Part shown: positions 29,016 to 41,288 of the stretch, piece by piece
Position numbering within the stretch: the stretch's first letter is position 1
Layout of the letters: each line of letters opens with the position of its first letter
Source: Lysobacter sp. 5GHs7-4
GTDB lineage: Bacteria; Pseudomonadota; Gammaproteobacteria; Xanthomonadales; Xanthomonadaceae
DNA: 64,000 nucleotides
Assembly (NCBI RefSeq): GCF_021284765.1
Contig: NZ_CP089924.1
Location: 3,242,001 to 3,306,000, forward strand
Direction: 5' to 3'
Position numbers and translations under genes: made by a program
Notes under the pieces: model-generated
What the model saw: only the letters and a program-made list of their open reading frames with translations
Told to the model about the DNA's origin: nothing
Database searches by the model: none

Positions 29016-31964
29016 TCAGAACCAGCGACGATCCTCGCCTTCGCCGTCGACGTTGCTCACGCAGCGGCCGCACAGCTCCGGATGCGCGGCGTCCACGCCG
29101 ACGTCGGCGCGATACTGCCAGCAGCGCACGCACTTGGTCTTGGCGGTCGGCACGGCGGTGACGGCGATGTCCTGGATGGCATCGTCGGCGACGATTTCTA
29201 CATCACCGCTGATGAACAGGAACCGCAGCTCGTCGGCGAACGGCGCCAGCCAGTTCTGATCGGCCACGCCGCAGCGCAAGGCGATCTCGGCCTCCAGCGC
29301 GGCGCCGATCTTGCCTTCGGCGCGGATCGGTTCCAGGGTCTTGCTGACGTCGTCGCGCAGCGCCAGCAGGCGGGCGAAGTCCTCGGCCGACAGCGCGGCG
29401 TCGTCGGGCAGCAGGGCCAGGCCGTCGTACCAGGTGGTGAACAGCACGTTGCCTTCGCGCGCGCCGTGCGCGGTGGTGGCCGGCAGGTGGCGCCACATTT
29501 CGTCGGCGGTGTAAGCCAGGATCGGCGCAATCCAGCGCACGAACGCCTCGGCGATGCGGTACATCGCGCTCTGCGCCGAACGGCGGCCGCGCGAGTCCTC
29601 GCGCATGGTGTACAGACGGTCCTTGGTGACGTCCAGGTACAGCGAGCCCAGGTCGACGCTGCAGAAGTTCGACAGCGCCTGCACGATCTCGGCGAAGTCG
29701 TAGCGCTCGTAGGCCGAGGCGATGCGGTCCTGCAGTTCGGCGGCGCGGTGCACGATCCAGCGGTCCAGCGCGACCATCTCATCCAGACCGACCAGGTGCT
29801 GCGCCGGGTCGAAACCGCTGAGGTTGCCCAGCAGGAAGCGCGCGGTGTTGCGGATGCGGCGGTAGACGTCGGCGTTCTGCTTGAGGATCTTGTCGGAGAC
29901 CGTCATCTCGTTGCGGAACTCGGTCGACGCCACCCACAGGCGCAGCACGTCGGCGCCCAGGGTGTCGGTGACCTTCTCCGGCGCCAGCGCGTTGAACATC
30001 GACTTCGACATCTTCTTGCCGTGTTCGTCGACGGTGAAGCCGTGGGTCAGCACCTGCCGGTACGGCGCCACGCCGTCCATCGCCACGCCGCTGAGCAGCG
30101 CGCTGTGGAACCAGCCGCGATGCTGGTCGGAGCCTTCCAGGTAGAGATCGGCGGGCTTGTGCAGGCCGTCCTGCGGACGCTGCGCGAGCACGCACTCGTG
30201 GCTGGTGCCAGAATCGAACCAGACGTCGAGGATGTCGTTGACCTTCTCATAGTCGGCGGCCTCGGCGCCGAGCAGCTGCTCGGCGGTCATCGCATACCAG
30301 GCGTCCACGCCCTGCTGTTCTACGGCGTCGGCGACCTGACGCATGATCTGGCCGGTGCGCGGATGCGGCAGGCCGGTTTCGCGGTGATAGAACAGCGCGA
30401 TCGGCACGCCCCAGTAGCGCTGGCGCGAGATGGTCCAGTCCGGACGGCCTTCGATCATGTTGTAGATGCGCGCCTCGCCCCAGCCCGGCACCCAGGACAC
30501 GCCCGGGATCGCGGCCAGCGCGTCGCGGCGCAGACCGGCCTGCTCCATCGAGATGAACCACTGCGGCGTGGCGCGGAACACCACCGGCGTCTTGTGGCGC
30601 CAGCAGTGCGGGTAGCTGTGCTTGATGCGGCCGGCGGCGAGCAGCGCGCCGCGCGCGCGCAGCACGTCGACGATCACCGGATCGATCTTGAAGATGTGCT
30701 GGCCGGCCAGTTCGTGGCCGTCGGCCGGCGGCGTCGACGGCAGGTACAGGCCGCGTCCGTCCACGGGATTGATTTGCGCCGCGCTGTAACGCTCGACCAG
30801 GCCGTACTTCAGGCCGACCGCATAGTCCTCCTGGCCGTGGCCGGGCGCGGTGTGCACCGCGCCGGTGCCGGCGTCGACGGTGACGTGGTCGCCCAGCAGC
30901 ACCGGGATTTCGCGCTCGTAGAACGGGTGCTGCAGGCGCAGGCCTTCGAATTCGGCGCCCTGGCGCGGGCCCCACTCGCGCGTTTCCACGCTGGCGCCGG
31001 CCTTCAGTGCGTCGCGGTTGGCGAGCGTGCCGAGGAAGCCGGCGGTCAGATCGTGCGCGACCAGCAGGTATTCCGGACGCGCGCCGTCCTCGCGGAACAG
31101 CCCTTCGCTGCCCGGCTCGACGCGCACCAGCACATAGTTCAGTTCCGCGCCCAGCGTCACCGCCAGGCTGGCCGGCAAGGTCCACGGCGTGGTGGTCCAG
31201 ATCGGCACCGACAGCGGCGCGCCGTCGTCGGCGATGCCGAAGGCGTCGAACACGCGCTTGCGGTCCAGCACCGGATAGCGCACGTAGATTTCGGTGGATT
31301 CCTTGTCCTGGTATTCGATCTCGGCCTCGGCCAGCGCCGAGCCGCAGTCGAAGCACCAGTGCACCGGCTTGGACCCGCGCACCAGGTGGCCGCGATCGAC
31401 GATCTTGGCCAGCGACCGCATGATGTCCGCCTCGTAGCGGAAATCCATGGTGCGATAAGGGTTATCCCAATCGCCGGTCACGCCCAGGCGCTTGAAGCCG
31501 CGGCGCTGCAGGTCGATCTGGGTGGTGGCGTACTCGCGGCACTTGGCGCGGAAGGTCGCGGCGTCGAGCACGGCGCCGTCGACGGTGCTGCCGACCTTGC
31601 CGAACTCCTTCTCGACCTTGTGTTCGATCGGCAGGCCGTGACAGTCCCAGCCCGGCACGTAGGGCGCGTCGTAGCCGGCCAGCAGCTTGGACTTGACCAC
31701 GATGTCCTTGAGCACCTTGTTGACCGCGTGGCCGACGTGGATCTCGCCGTTGGCATACGGCGGACCGTCGTGCAGCACGAAGCTGCGCTCGCGGCCGCCG
31801 GTCTTTTCGCGAATTCGCTGGTACAGACCTTCGCTCTCCCAGCGCGCCAGGGTTTCCGGCTCGCGCTTGGGCAGATCGCCTCGCATCGGGAAATCGGTCG
31901 CCGGCAGCAACAAGGTGGCCTTGTAGGCGTTGCCGGGGGCGGATTGGCTGGGGTCGTTGGTCAC
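29016..31964 (-). CDS. ileS: Isoleucyl-tRNA synthetase
   Basis: 982 residues. HVGH (76-79) is the HIGH signature, GKKMSKSM the KMSKS loop, [16 protein letters not shown] the substrate region and [12 protein letters not shown] the editing domain. The C-terminal zinc finger is CVRCWQYR plus CGRC. Bacterial type I enzyme of usual length with a short Lys/Ala-free C-terminal end. Preceded by ribF with 8 bp between. Confidence 0.97.
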   Translation of the reverse strand: MTNDPSQSAPGNAYKATLLLPATDFPMRGDLPKREPETLARWESEGLYQRIREKTGGRERSFVLHDGPPYANGEIHVGHAVNKVLKDIVVKSKLLAGYDAPYVPGWDCHGLPIEHKVEKEFGKVGSTVDGAVLDAATFRAKCREYATTQIDLQRRGFKRLGVTGDWDNPYRTMDFRYEADIMRSLAKIVDRGHLVRGSKPVHWCFDCGSALAEAEIEYQDKESTEIYVRYPVLDRKRVFDAFGIADDGAPLSVPIWTTTPWTLPASLAVTLGAELNYVLVRVEPGSEGLFREDGARPEYLLVAHDLTAGFLGTLANRDALKAGASVETREWGPRQGAEFEGLRLQHPFYEREIPVLLGDHVTVDAGTGAVHTAPGHGQEDYAVGLKYGLVERYSAAQINPVDGRGLYLPSTPPADGHELAGQHIFKIDPVIVDVLRARGALLAAGRIKHSYPHCWRHKTPVVFRATPQWFISMEQAGLRRDALAAIPGVSWVPGWGEARIYNMIEGRPDWTISRQRYWGVPIALFYHRETGLPHPRTGQIMRQVADAVEQQGVDAWYAMTAEQLLGAEAADYEKVNDILDVWFDSGTSHECVLAQRPQDGLHKPADLYLEGSDQHRGWFHSALLSGVAMDGVAPYRQVLTHGFTVDEHGKKMSKSMFNALAPEKVTDTLGADVLRLWVASTEFRNEMTVSDKILKQNADVYRRIRNTARFLLGNLSGFDPAQHLVGLDEMVALDRWIVHRAAELQDRIASAYERYDFAEIVQALSNFCSVDLGSLYLDVTKDRLYTMREDSRGRRSAQSAMYRIAEAFVRWIAPILAYTADEMWRHLPATTAHGAREGNVLFTTWYDGLALLPDDAALSAEDFARLLALRDDVSKTLEPIRAEGKIGAALEAEIALRCGVADQNWLAPFADELRFLFISGDVEIVADDAIQDIAVTAVPTAKTKCVRCWQYRADVGVDAAHPELCGRCVSNVDGEGEDRRWF

Positions 31965-31972
31965 AGCGGGTC

Positions 31973-33016
31973 TCAGGCAGTGTTCCCGGCCGCGTCGGCG
32001 GTACGGGCTGGCGACGTAGACGCACGTCGAGTGTCGTGTTGCGAAAGTTCGTGTTCGTCGTTGGCCGGCAGCGCGCGGCGTTGCGCGTCCAGCCGCAACA
32101 GTTCGCGCGCCTGCGCGGCGTCGCGGTGCATCTGCTGCGTCAACGACGCCAGGTCGGGGAACTTGAGCTCGGCGCGCAGATGGGCGACGAACTCGACTTC
32201 GATGCGGCGCCCGTAGAGGTCGCCGTCGAAATCGAACAAATGCGCTTCCAGCAGCGGCTCCACGCCGTCCACCGTGGGCCGCGTGCCCAGGCTGGACACC
32301 GACGCGCGCGGCCGATCGCCGACGCCGTGCACCCAGGTGGCGTAGATGCCCGACAAGGCCGGGGTCTTGCCGCCGAAGCGCAGGTTGGCGGTGGGAAACC
32401 CCAGCGTGCGGCCGAGCTGCTGCCCGCGCACCACGCGCCCGCCGATCGCATAGGGGCGGCCGAGCAGCCCGGCGGCGGCGGCGAAATCGCCGGCCAGCAG
32501 GGCGGCGCGGATGCGCGTGCTGGAGACGCGCTCGCCGTCGTGGTGCACCGGTTCGATCTCGTGCGCTTCGAAGCCGCAGTCCTGGCCGAGCCGGCGCAGC
32601 AGTTCGATATCGCCGCCGCGGGCCTTGCCGAAACGGAACTCCGGGCCGACCCAGACCTCGCGCGCGTTCAAGCGATCGACCAGCACGCGACGCACGAACG
32701 CTTCCGCGTCCAGTCCGCTCAGGCGCGCATTGAAGCGCAGCAGGCCGACCTGATCGGCGTCCAGCGCGAGCAGGCCTTCGGCCTTGGCGCGCGGCAGCAG
32801 CAGACGCGGCGGCGGCGCGGCCGGTGCGAAGAACTCGCGCGGCAGCGGCTCGAAGCTCAACGCCACCGCCGGCACGCCCAAGGCATGCGCACGCGCGACC
32901 GTGTGGCGCACCAGCGCACGATGCCCGAGGTGCAGGCCATCGAAGGCGCCGATGCAGACCACACTGCCGTGCGGGCAGCGGGGCCCGCCCTCGACGTCAC
33001 GAAACAGCCTGCTCAT
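31973..33016 (-). CDS. ribF: Bifunctional riboflavin kinase / FAD synthetase
   Basis: 347 residues from [23 protein letters not shown] synthetase domain: [21 protein letters not shown] ends it. Riboflavin kinase domain: [20 protein letters not shown] and [17 protein letters not shown]. The last 35 residues are a polar tail beyond the usual family end. It makes FMN and FAD and is next to ileS, as is usual. Confidence 0.95.
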   Translation of the reverse strand: MSRLFRDVEGGPRCPHGSVVCIGAFDGLHLGHRALVRHTVARAHALGVPAVALSFEPLPREFFAPAAPPPRLLLPRAKAEGLLALDADQVGLLRFNARLSGLDAEAFVRRVLVDRLNAREVWVGPEFRFGKARGGDIELLRRLGQDCGFEAHEIEPVHHDGERVSSTRIRAALLAGDFAAAAGLLGRPYAIGGRVVRGQQLGRTLGFPTANLRFGGKTPALSGIYATWVHGVGDRPRASVSSLGTRPTVDGVEPLLEAHLFDFDGDLYGRRIEVEFVAHLRAELKFPDLASLTQQMHRDAAQARELLRLDAQRRALPANDEHELSQHDTRRASTSPARTADAAGNTA

Positions 33017-33119
33017 TGGATTGCGCGGGGGACCGGCTCGAAAGGAGCGTTCAAAAGGATGAATCAGGAAGTATAGCCGTCGCGGGCGACTCTCAAGCCG
33101 CCCCGCTCCGACCGCGCCG

Positions 33120-34751
33120 TCAATGCCCGCGCAGATCGCGCGGGCGGATGCCCTGCAGCCACAGGGTCGCGGCATAGGCCGCGCCGCCGCCGCCGACCAC
33201 CACGGCCAGCTTCCAGCCGCGCTCCCACCACGGCCAGCCGGTCCAGCCCTGCCACAGCCACAGCAGGGCCAGCACCACCGCGCTCATCACCAGCGCGGCC
33301 ACCGCGATCTGGCGCAGGAAACGGCCCCAGCCCGGCTGCCGCGCATAGACGCGGGCGCGGCGCAGGTACCAGGCCAGCTGCAGCGCGTTGACCCAGCCGG
33401 CGATCGCGATCGCCAGCGCCAGGCAGGCATGCGCGCCCGGCACCAGGCCCAGCGCCTCGCGCAGGTGGCCGCCGCTGCGCGCCAGCGCGTCCTGGCCGAT
33501 CTCGGTGAAGTACAGCGCGCCCAGCAGCAGCGCCACGGTGGTGGCCAGGTTCACGATCACCGACACCACCGCCGCCTTGACCGGCGTCTTGGTGTCCTGA
33601 CGCGAGTAGAACGCCGGCGCCAGCACCTTCACCAGCAGGAACGCCGGCACCGCGGTGGACTGCGCCATCAGGCTCAGGCGGATCATCGCGGTATCGGTCG
33701 GACTCAAGCGGCCGTACTGGAACAGCGTCGCGATCAGCGCCTCGGCGCACAGCACCAGGCCCAAGCAGGCGGGGATGCCGATCAGCAGACACAGCCGGAA
33801 ACCCCAGTCCAGGCCCTTGGAAAAGCCCGCGGGGTCGGTGGCGGCGTGGCGCTTGGACAAATGCGGCAGGATCACCGTGCCGATGGCGACGCCGAACATG
33901 CCCAGCGGGAACTCCAGCAGGCGGTCGGTGAGGTACAGCCAGGTCACGCTGCCGGCGATCAGGAACGAGGCCAGGGCGGTGTTCAGCAGCAGATTGAGCT
34001 GGGCCACCGAGGAACCGAACAGGGTCGGCACCATCAGCCGCATGATCTTGCGCACGCCCGCATGCGCCCCGCCCCAGCGCGGGCGCGGCAGCAGGCCCAG
34101 CTTGGCCAGCGCCGGCAACTGGAACGCCAGCTGCAGGATGCCGGCCAGGAACACGCCCCAGGCCAGCGCCAGCACCGGCTCCAGGCCCAGCGGCCGCATC
34201 AGCGGCACCGCGCAGACGGCCGCGGCGATCATCGACAGGTTCAGCAGCACCGGCGACAACGCCGGGATCGCGAAGCGGCCGTAGCTGTTGAGCACGCCAC
34301 CGACCAGCGAGGCCAGCGAGATGAACAAGGCGTAGGGGAAGGTGATCTGCAGCATCTGGGTGGCCAACCGGTACTGCTCGCTGCCCGGCTCGAAGCCCGG
34401 CGCGAACAGCTGCATCACCCAGGGCGCGGCCAGCACCACCGCCGCGGTCAGCACCAGCAGGGCGGCGGCCAGGGTGCCGGTGACCCGGTCCACCAGTGCC
34501 TTGACCGCGGCGTGGTCCTGCTTCTCCTTGTACTCGGCCAGGACCGGCACGAAGGCCATCGAGAACGAGCCCTCGGCCGAGAGCCGGCGCAGGAAATTGG
34601 GGATCCGGAACGCGATGAAGAACGCGTCCATGGCCGGGCTGGCGCCGAACTGCCAGGCGTAGACCTGATCGCGGACCAGGCCGGAGACCCGCGAAACGAA
34701 GGTCATGGCGCTGAAAACCACCGACGAACGCAGCAAACCGCCCTTGCTCAT
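33120..34751 (-). CDS. murJ: Lipid II flippase MurJ
   Basis: 543 residues from MSKGGLLRSSVVFSAMTFVS with about 14 hydrophobic helices of the MOP superfamily. VSRVSGLVRDQVYAWQFGAS and DAFFIAFRIPNFLRRLSAEG are signature segments. It flips lipid II across the inner membrane for peptidoglycan synthesis. It is 103 bp from ribF and divergent from rpsT. Confidence 0.96.
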   Translation of the reverse strand: MSKGGLLRSSVVFSAMTFVSRVSGLVRDQVYAWQFGASPAMDAFFIAFRIPNFLRRLSAEGSFSMAFVPVLAEYKEKQDHAAVKALVDRVTGTLAAALLVLTAAVVLAAPWVMQLFAPGFEPGSEQYRLATQMLQITFPYALFISLASLVGGVLNSYGRFAIPALSPVLLNLSMIAAAVCAVPLMRPLGLEPVLALAWGVFLAGILQLAFQLPALAKLGLLPRPRWGGAHAGVRKIMRLMVPTLFGSSVAQLNLLLNTALASFLIAGSVTWLYLTDRLLEFPLGMFGVAIGTVILPHLSKRHAATDPAGFSKGLDWGFRLCLLIGIPACLGLVLCAEALIATLFQYGRLSPTDTAMIRLSLMAQSTAVPAFLLVKVLAPAFYSRQDTKTPVKAAVVSVIVNLATTVALLLGALYFTEIGQDALARSGGHLREALGLVPGAHACLALAIAIAGWVNALQLAWYLRRARVYARQPGWGRFLRQIAVAALVMSAVVLALLWLWQGWTGWPWWERGWKLAVVVGGGGAAYAATLWLQGIRPRDLRGH

Positions 34752-34900
34752 CGCCCGCCTCCGGCCGTTCCCGGCGCCAGGACGGCCCAGTTGACGCAAG
34801 TCACTGAATCGGCCATACTTTTGGGTCTGATTTTCCGCGATTGCATTTTTGCAGTCAGTTCCATCCAGCTTCCAACTAAATTTTCTCCAGGAAACCACCC

Positions 34901-35170
34901 GTGGCAAACATCAAGTCCGCCAAGAAGCGCGCCAAGCAGACGGTCGTGCGCAATGCCCGTAACGCCAGCCAGCGTTCGATGCTGCGTACCGCCGTGAAGA
35001 AGGTGCTGAAGGCCCTCGGCGAGAACGACGCCGCCGGTGCCAAGTCCGCGTTCGACGTCGCTCAGCCGATCCTCGACCGTTTCAGCTCCCGTGGTCTGAT
35101 CCACAAGAACAAGGCCGCGCGCCATAAGAGCCGCCTGTCGGCCCGCATCAAGGCGCTGTCCGCCGCCTGA
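34901..35170 (+). CDS. rpsT: Small ribosomal subunit protein bS20
   Basis: 89 residues from a GTG start at 34901 with AGGA 9 bp upstream. [20 protein letters not shown] start and [13 protein letters not shown] end are typical. It binds 16S rRNA. The GTG start reduces initiation and is usual for rpsT. A clear terminator follows at 35211. Confidence 0.96.
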   Translation: MANIKSAKKRAKQTVVRNARNASQRSMLRTAVKKVLKALGENDAAGAKSAFDVAQPILDRFSSRGLIHKNKAARHKSRLSARIKALSAA

Positions 35171-35210
35171 TGCCGACGCCGCCGCGGCCTGCGCCGCGGC
35201 AGCCAGCGAA

Positions 35211-35237
35211 AACCCGGCTTCGGCCGGGTTTTTGTTT
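35211..35237 (+). terminator. rpsT terminator
   Basis: AACCCGGC-TTCG-GCCGGGTT followed by TTTGTTTTT: a stem with a UUCG loop and T-run just after rpsT. Confidence 0.9.
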
Positions 35238-35495
35238 TTACGGTCGCCTGCGCGCGCCACCAGCGCACGCACCGCGAACGAACGCGCGCCGCCGACCTGC
35301 AGCGTAGCGAGCGAAGCGCGGGCATGAGCGGTCGGCATGCGGCGCATCGTCGGCGCCGCCGGTGAAGTCAGCACGAAGTCGCGCGCGCCCTCGCCCGCCG
35401 CGACGGCAAGCGCAGCGATCCCGCGCCTGCGCGCTGCGATGGGCGACGCCGATGCGGCGCCGCGAACGAAAGAGATTGAACGCCGAGCCCGCGGC

Positions 35496-36605
<1,110 letters not shown>

Positions 36606-36691
36606 TTACGACGGCATTTTAGCGCCGCCCGCGTGCAGGGCCGCACAGCAAGCGGGAATCGGCTGCCGCCCCGCCCGCCCAGCGCCGACCT

Positions 36692-36720
36692 AAAAACGAA
36701 AAGCCCCGCCGAAGCGGGGC
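36692..36720 (-). terminator. Terminator downstream of rpmA
   Basis: GCCCCGC-CGAA-GCGGGGC hairpin; on the minus strand it is followed by TTTTCGTTTTT. It separates rplU-rpmA from obgE. Confidence 0.85.
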
Positions 36721-36743
36721 CCTTCGCGTACCGCGCGTCGCGA

Positions 36744-36998
36744 TTAGGCGACGACGCTGACGGTGCGGCGCTTCTTCGGGCCCTTGGTCGAGAACTCGAC
36801 CTTGCCGTCGACCAGCGCGAACAGGGTGTGGTCGCGGCCGAGACCGACGCCGGCGCCCGGGTGGAACTGGGTGCCGCGCTGACGCACGATGATGTTGCCG
36901 GCCTCGATGGCCTGGCCGCCGTAGATCTTGACGCCCAGGTACTTCGGGTTGGAGTCGCGGCCGTTGCGGGTAGAACCTACGCCCTTTTTATGTGCCAT
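36744..36998 (-). CDS. rpmA: Large ribosomal subunit protein bL27
   Basis: 84 residues. [20 protein letters not shown] start and [20 protein letters not shown] are invariant. No N-terminal cleavage extension. 12 bp downstream of rplU. Confidence 0.97.
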   Translation of the reverse strand: MAHKKGVGSTRNGRDSNPKYLGVKIYGGQAIEAGNIIVRQRGTQFHPGAGVGLGRDHTLFALVDGKVEFSTKGPKKRRTVSVVA

Positions 36999-37010
36999 GG
37001 CTGCTGCTCC

Positions 37011-37331
37011 TTACTTGTTGTCGCCACCGGCGATGCCGGTGATCTCGATTTCGGTGTAGTGCTGACGGTGGCCCATCTGCTTGCGATGGTGCTTACGGCG
37101 GCGGAACTTGACGATGCGCACCTTGTCGGCGCGGCCGTGGCCGACGACCTTGGCGGTGACGCTGGCGCCCTTGAGCGCGTCGCCGAGCTTCACACCTTCG
37201 CCGTCGCCCAGCATCAGGACGGTGTCAAACTTGATCTCGCTGCCGGCTTCGACATCGAGCAGCTCGACGCGGAGCGTCTCGCCTTGCATCACGCGGTATT
37301 GCTTACCGCCGGTGACCAGTACTGCGTACAT
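37011..37331 (-). CDS. rplU: Large ribosomal subunit protein bL21
   Basis: 106 residues. [20 protein letters not shown] start, [20 protein letters not shown] signature. First gene of the rplU-rpmA operon; promoter at 37396-37424. Confidence 0.97.
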   Translation of the reverse strand: MYAVLVTGGKQYRVMQGETLRVELLDVEAGSEIKFDTVLMLGDGEGVKLGDALKGASVTAKVVGHGRADKVRIVKFRRRKHHRKQMGHRQHYTEIEITGIAGGDNK

Positions 37332-37395
37332 GACCGGTATTCCTCTGTAGTTATTTTGGTCGCTGCCGCGCCCAATGCGGGCGGACAGAAGCGGA

Positions 37396-37424
37396 ATTGT
37401 AGGCGGTTCAGCGAGTTAGAGCAA
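37396..37424 (-). promoter_or_regulatory. Sigma-70 promoter of rplU-rpmA
   Basis: On the minus strand TTGCTC (37424-37419), 17-bp spacer, TACAAT (37401-37396), about 65 bp upstream of the rplU start. Confidence 0.7.
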
Positions 37425-37551
37425 CTATCCCCCAGTGCCGGCGACGGGCCCGGCCGGCCGGCGCCGGGTAGCGCGGCCTTAACGCGTCTCATGCTGTAGT
37501 GAGCATGCTGCGAAGGACCCCGTGGCCGCCCATTCCGCCCGGGGACCGCCC

Positions 37552-38286
37552 ATGTTCGAGCACCTGCTGGACCAGGTCGCCAGCCGCCACGGCCTCAGCC
37601 CGGACCAGGGCCGGCGCCTGCTGGCCGCCTGGCTGGAGCGCATTTTCGACCCCGCCCGCGGCGGCACCGCCGGCTTCGTGCAGGCCTTCCGCGAGCAGGG
37701 CCTGGCCGAGCTGGCCGAATCCTGGATCGCCCCGGGCCCGAACCGGCCGCTGACCGCCGACCAGCTGGAGCGGGTCTTCGGCGAGGGCGAGATCGCCGCC
37801 CTCGCCCGTGCCCTGGCGCTGCCCGCGGCCGCCGTGGCCAGCGCCTCGGCGGCGATCCTGCCCGAGGCCGTGGACACGCTGGGCGAGGACGGGCGCTGGC
37901 ATGGCGGCGGAGCCGGCCCTCATCGGTCAGATCCTGATCGGCGTGAATTTGATCGCAGCGACGCTCATCGGCCCGAGGCGGGTTGGCGCGACGCTCATGC
38001 GCACGATCCCGACCATCCGCACATCGCCAGTCCAGATCCTCACCCGCACGCAACCGATCCCTTCGCCGCGCCCGCGCCCGGCGCAGCATCAACGACCGAT
38101 CCGGGCGGCCTTCATCCGATCCGCGACGTCGCACCCGGCCCGCTTTCGTCGGAACCCGCGCCGCTGTATCGCGCCGACGACGATCCGCCGCCGCCCTCGC
38201 CGCTGCTGTCGTTCGCGCGCCGGCTGTGGCCGTGGCTGTTGTTGTTCGCGTTCCTGTCGGCGCTGGCCTGGTGGCTGCGCGTTTGA
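37552..38286 (+). CDS. DUF937/YidB-like protein with a C-terminal membrane anchor
   Basis: 244 residues from the ATG at 37552 (MFEHLLDQVASRHGLSPDQG). Residues 1-110 resemble DUF937/YidB helical domains (LAAWLERIFDPARGG, LAELAESWIAPGPNRPLTAD, GEIAALARALALPAAAVASA). Then a long His/Asp/Pro-rich linker (about 118-205) and one C-terminal transmembrane helix (RRLWPWLLLFAFLSALAWWL). The His-rich linker could bind metal; that is speculative. Confidence 0.75.
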   Translation: MFEHLLDQVASRHGLSPDQGRRLLAAWLERIFDPARGGTAGFVQAFREQGLAELAESWIAPGPNRPLTADQLERVFGEGEIAALARALALPAAAVASASAAILPEAVDTLGEDGRWHGGGAGPHRSDPDRREFDRSDAHRPEAGWRDAHAHDPDHPHIASPDPHPHATDPFAAPAPGAASTTDPGGLHPIRDVAPGPLSSEPAPLYRADDDPPPPSPLLSFARRLWPWLLLFAFLSALAWWLRV

Positions 38287-39088
38287 ACGCGTCGCACGCC
38301 GCATGCGCGCGACTTAAGCCGCAATCGCGGCGCGACGCAGTTCACACTATCGACATGGCGTTCGCACGCGAGCGCGAATGCCGCATGCACGCACCGCTCG
38401 CCTGTTCGCGTTTGTGAAGAACGACGTTTTTCGCTGCGAATTCAGAGTCGTCGCGCATTTGTGCATTGCGAACGCATCCACGTTACATGCGGCGTTACAT
38501 ACGCATGCCTCGTCGACGCATGCTTTAGTCGTAGAGCGTGCCACTTGCGCAGCTCGCAAAGCTTGAATTAGCTTGCAATGGACGCGCCTGCAGGGGGTCG
38601 CGTCGGGATCGAACCAGCACGGATGCTGAGTCGCTGCGCTGTGCGCGCGACCGCGGCGGACCGCGTCGGTTCTACACACAGGGGGCCTCTGCATGCGACT
38701 GGATTCATCCAGCCTTCCCACGTCTTTCCGCGGCGGCGAGCGCAGTGCGCGCGCCAACGCTTCCCGAATCGAATGCGCATCCGCGCGTGGCGACGTTGCG
38801 CGCTCGCGCAGCTCGAACCCCACTCTCTCCGCCAACGCACTGTTCGCGACCGTCGCAACCACAGCGACGCGCCTGCGCGATCCTGCATCCCGCTCGGAAG
38901 CGCCCTCGTCCTTCCGACACGTTGTCACCCCCATTACCGCGACTGCGCGATGCCCCGGACGGGCGCACGCGCGCAGCTTGCGTACCGAAGTCCCGCGGCG
39001 AGGAAAGATGTCATAGCCGCGGACCAGCGCCCGACGCTATCAGGGGATGCGTCGGGGATCATGAGCTACGAAATCAAGGATGTTTGTC
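38287..39088. other. Long gene-free stretch before the subtilase gene
   Basis: No convincing coding region on either strand: short frames are Arg/Ala/Ser-rich. The part 38420-38560 is visibly less GC-rich and carries repeated GCATGC and ACGCAT words. It may hold the promoter region of the protease or a small RNA, but I see no promoter or terminator I would call. Confidence 0.4.
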
Positions 39089-41176
39089 ATGACTCGCAAA
39101 GTACGTTCAATGAAATGGACCGCACTGGCCATCGCCACCGCGATCGTGGTCGCTCCGGCGGCCTACTCCGGCGGCAAGCTGCCGACGGCCAACAAGACCA
39201 AGGTTTCGACCTTGTCCCCGCAAGCGGCGAAGGCGGCTAAGGAACAGCCGGTCCTGCAAGACCGCTTCATCATCACCTACAAGGGCTCGGCCAATGCCAA
39301 GGGCATCGCCGCGGCCAAGGTCGGCACCCAGCTCGCCAGCGCCTCCAAGGCCCTGGGCCTGGGCATCTCGCCGATGCGCACGCTGGCCACGGGCAGCGCG
39401 CTGATCCGCACCGACAAGAAGCTCGACAGCGCCGCCAGCAAGGCGCTGATGATCGAGCTGATGAAGGATCCCAACGTGCTGGCGGTCGAGCCCGATCGCC
39501 TGCGCCAGAAGCTGCTGGTCCCGAACGATCCGGGCTACGCGCAGCAGTGGCATTACAAGAACGGCCCCGGCGGCATCAACGCCGAACCGGCCTGGGACCT
39601 GAGCACCGGCGACGGTGTGGTGGTCGCCGTGCTCGACACCGGCATCACCCCGCACGCCGATCTGGTCGGCAACCTGGTGGCCGGTTACGACTTCATCATC
39701 GACACCGACGTCAGCGTCGACGGCGACGGCCGCGACGCCGACCCGAACGATCCGGGCGACTGGCACGACGGCGAGTGCAACATCTTCGGCATCCCCGAGG
39801 ACAGCAGCTGGCACGGCACGCACGTGGCCGGCACGGTCGCCGCCTCGACCAACAACGGCGTCGGCGTGGCCGGTGTCGCGTTCGGCGCCAAGGTCCAGCC
39901 GGTGCGCGTGCTGGGCAAGTGCGGCGGCTACGAGTCGGACATCATCGACGCGGTGACCTGGGCGTCCGGCGGCACCGTGACCGGCGTGCCGGCCAACGCC
40001 ACGCCGGCGGAAGTCATCAACCTCAGCCTCGGCGGCGGCGGTGCGTGTTCGGTCGCCGAGCAGGCAGCCTTCACCGCGGCGGCCGCGCGCGGCACCACGG
40101 TGGTGGTGGCGGCGGGCAATTCCTCGGCCGATGCGGCCGGCTACTCGCCGGCGAGCTGTAACGACGTGATCACCGTGTCCGCGGTCGGCCCGACCGGCGC
40201 GCTGGCCGGCTACTCGAACTTCGGCAGCGTGGTCGACGTGGCCGCGCCCGGCGGTTCGGGCGCCAATCCGGCGGCCGACAACATCCTCTCGACCCTGAAC
40301 CTGGGCCTGCAGGGCCAGGAAGGCGACGGCTACGCCTGGATGGCGGGCACCTCGATGGCGTCCCCGCACGTCGCCGGCGTGGTCGCGCTGATGCAGGCCG
40401 CCGCACCGACGCCGAAGACTCCGGCGCAGATCAAGAAGATCCTCGAGAACACCGCCTACGCCTCCGGCGGCTTCCCGAGCGGCTGCAACTACGACAAGCC
40501 CTGCGGCACCGGCATCATCGACGCCCGCTATGCGGTGGCCGTGGCCTCCGGCGCCGAAGCGCTGCCGGCCGATCCGCCGCCGCCGCCGGCGCCGGAACCG
40601 GCCACCCCGCTGACCAACGGCGTCACCGTCACCGGCATCGAAGTGCTGGCCGGCGGTACCGTGCGTTATCAGCTGCTGGTGCCCAACGGCGCGTCCAACC
40701 TGTTGTTCGCCATGTACGGCGGCACCGGCGACGCGGACATCTACGTCAAGCGCGGCAGCGCTCCGACCAACACCTCCTACGACTGCCGTCCGTTCAGTTC
40801 CGGCAACAACGAGAACTGCTTCTTCCCGGCGCCGCAGGGCGGCATCTGGTACGTGACGATCAAGGGCTTCAGCAACTCCGCTGGCGTGTCCTTGTACCCC
40901 AGCTTCACCGACGCCAACTGGCCGCGCGCGGTCGAGGCCGAGGCGACTCCGCTGACCAACCACCGCACCCGCGTCGATCTGACCTGGGGCGCCGGCAAGC
41001 GCAACATCGACATCTACCGTAACGGCGCGATCCTCAAGACCGTGCGCAACAACGGCGCCGCCACCGATACCTTCCGGATCATCGGCACCGGCACCATGAG
41101 CTACAAGCTGTGCAACAACGGTACGCAGGAATGCGCCGACCCGGTGGAGATCGAGTACGCCTCCTCCAAGCGCTGA
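39089..41176 (+). CDS. Secreted S8 serine protease (subtilase) with PPC domain
   Basis: 695 residues from the ATG at 39089, preferred because AAGGA lies 8 bp upstream. Signal peptide (SMKWTALAIATAIVVAPAAY); I9-like prodomain (about 50-140, RFIITYKG); catalytic Asp183 (VAVLDTGITPHADL), His242 (SSWHGTHVAG) and Ser422 (AGTSMASPHVAG). After a Pro-rich linker (DPPPPPAPEPA) comes a PPC domain (LLFAMYGGTGDADIYV) and a short fibronectin-like end. An extracellular protease typical of predatory Lysobacter. Confidence 0.94.
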   Translation: MTRKVRSMKWTALAIATAIVVAPAAYSGGKLPTANKTKVSTLSPQAAKAAKEQPVLQDRFIITYKGSANAKGIAAAKVGTQLASASKALGLGISPMRTLATGSALIRTDKKLDSAASKALMIELMKDPNVLAVEPDRLRQKLLVPNDPGYAQQWHYKNGPGGINAEPAWDLSTGDGVVVAVLDTGITPHADLVGNLVAGYDFIIDTDVSVDGDGRDADPNDPGDWHDGECNIFGIPEDSSWHGTHVAGTVAASTNNGVGVAGVAFGAKVQPVRVLGKCGGYESDIIDAVTWASGGTVTGVPANATPAEVINLSLGGGGACSVAEQAAFTAAAARGTTVVVAAGNSSADAAGYSPASCNDVITVSAVGPTGALAGYSNFGSVVDVAAPGGSGANPAADNILSTLNLGLQGQEGDGYAWMAGTSMASPHVAGVVALMQAAAPTPKTPAQIKKILENTAYASGGFPSGCNYDKPCGTGIIDARYAVAVASGAEALPADPPPPPAPEPATPLTNGVTVTGIEVLAGGTVRYQLLVPNGASNLLFAMYGGTGDADIYVKRGSAPTNTSYDCRPFSSGNNENCFFPAPQGGIWYVTIKGFSNSAGVSLYPSFTDANWPRAVEAEATPLTNHRTRVDLTWGAGKRNIDIYRNGAILKTVRNNGAATDTFRIIGTGTMSYKLCNNGTQECADPVEIEYASSKR

Positions 41177-41191
41177 TCGCGGCATGCAACA

Positions 41192-41219
41192 CGGAGGGCC
41201 CGGTACGCCGGGCCCTCCG
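41192..41219 (+). terminator. Hairpin downstream of the subtilase gene
   Basis: CGGAGGGCCCGG and CCGGGCCCTCCG arms form a strong, nearly perfect hairpin 15 bp after the stop. There is no T-run, so it may act as a transcript-stabilising stem or weak terminator. Confidence 0.5.
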
Positions 41220-41288
41220 CTACCGGAGCGCCGCGCCGCGCGGCCTGCGTCCGGTCCAACGCTCACCTAGTACCGTTCTGGAGCCTGC

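Noticed and set aside
28851..32216. 1121-codon plus-strand frame opposite ileS
   Set aside because: Exactly antisense to a canonical IleRS with all signature motifs; composition is that of a shadow frame.
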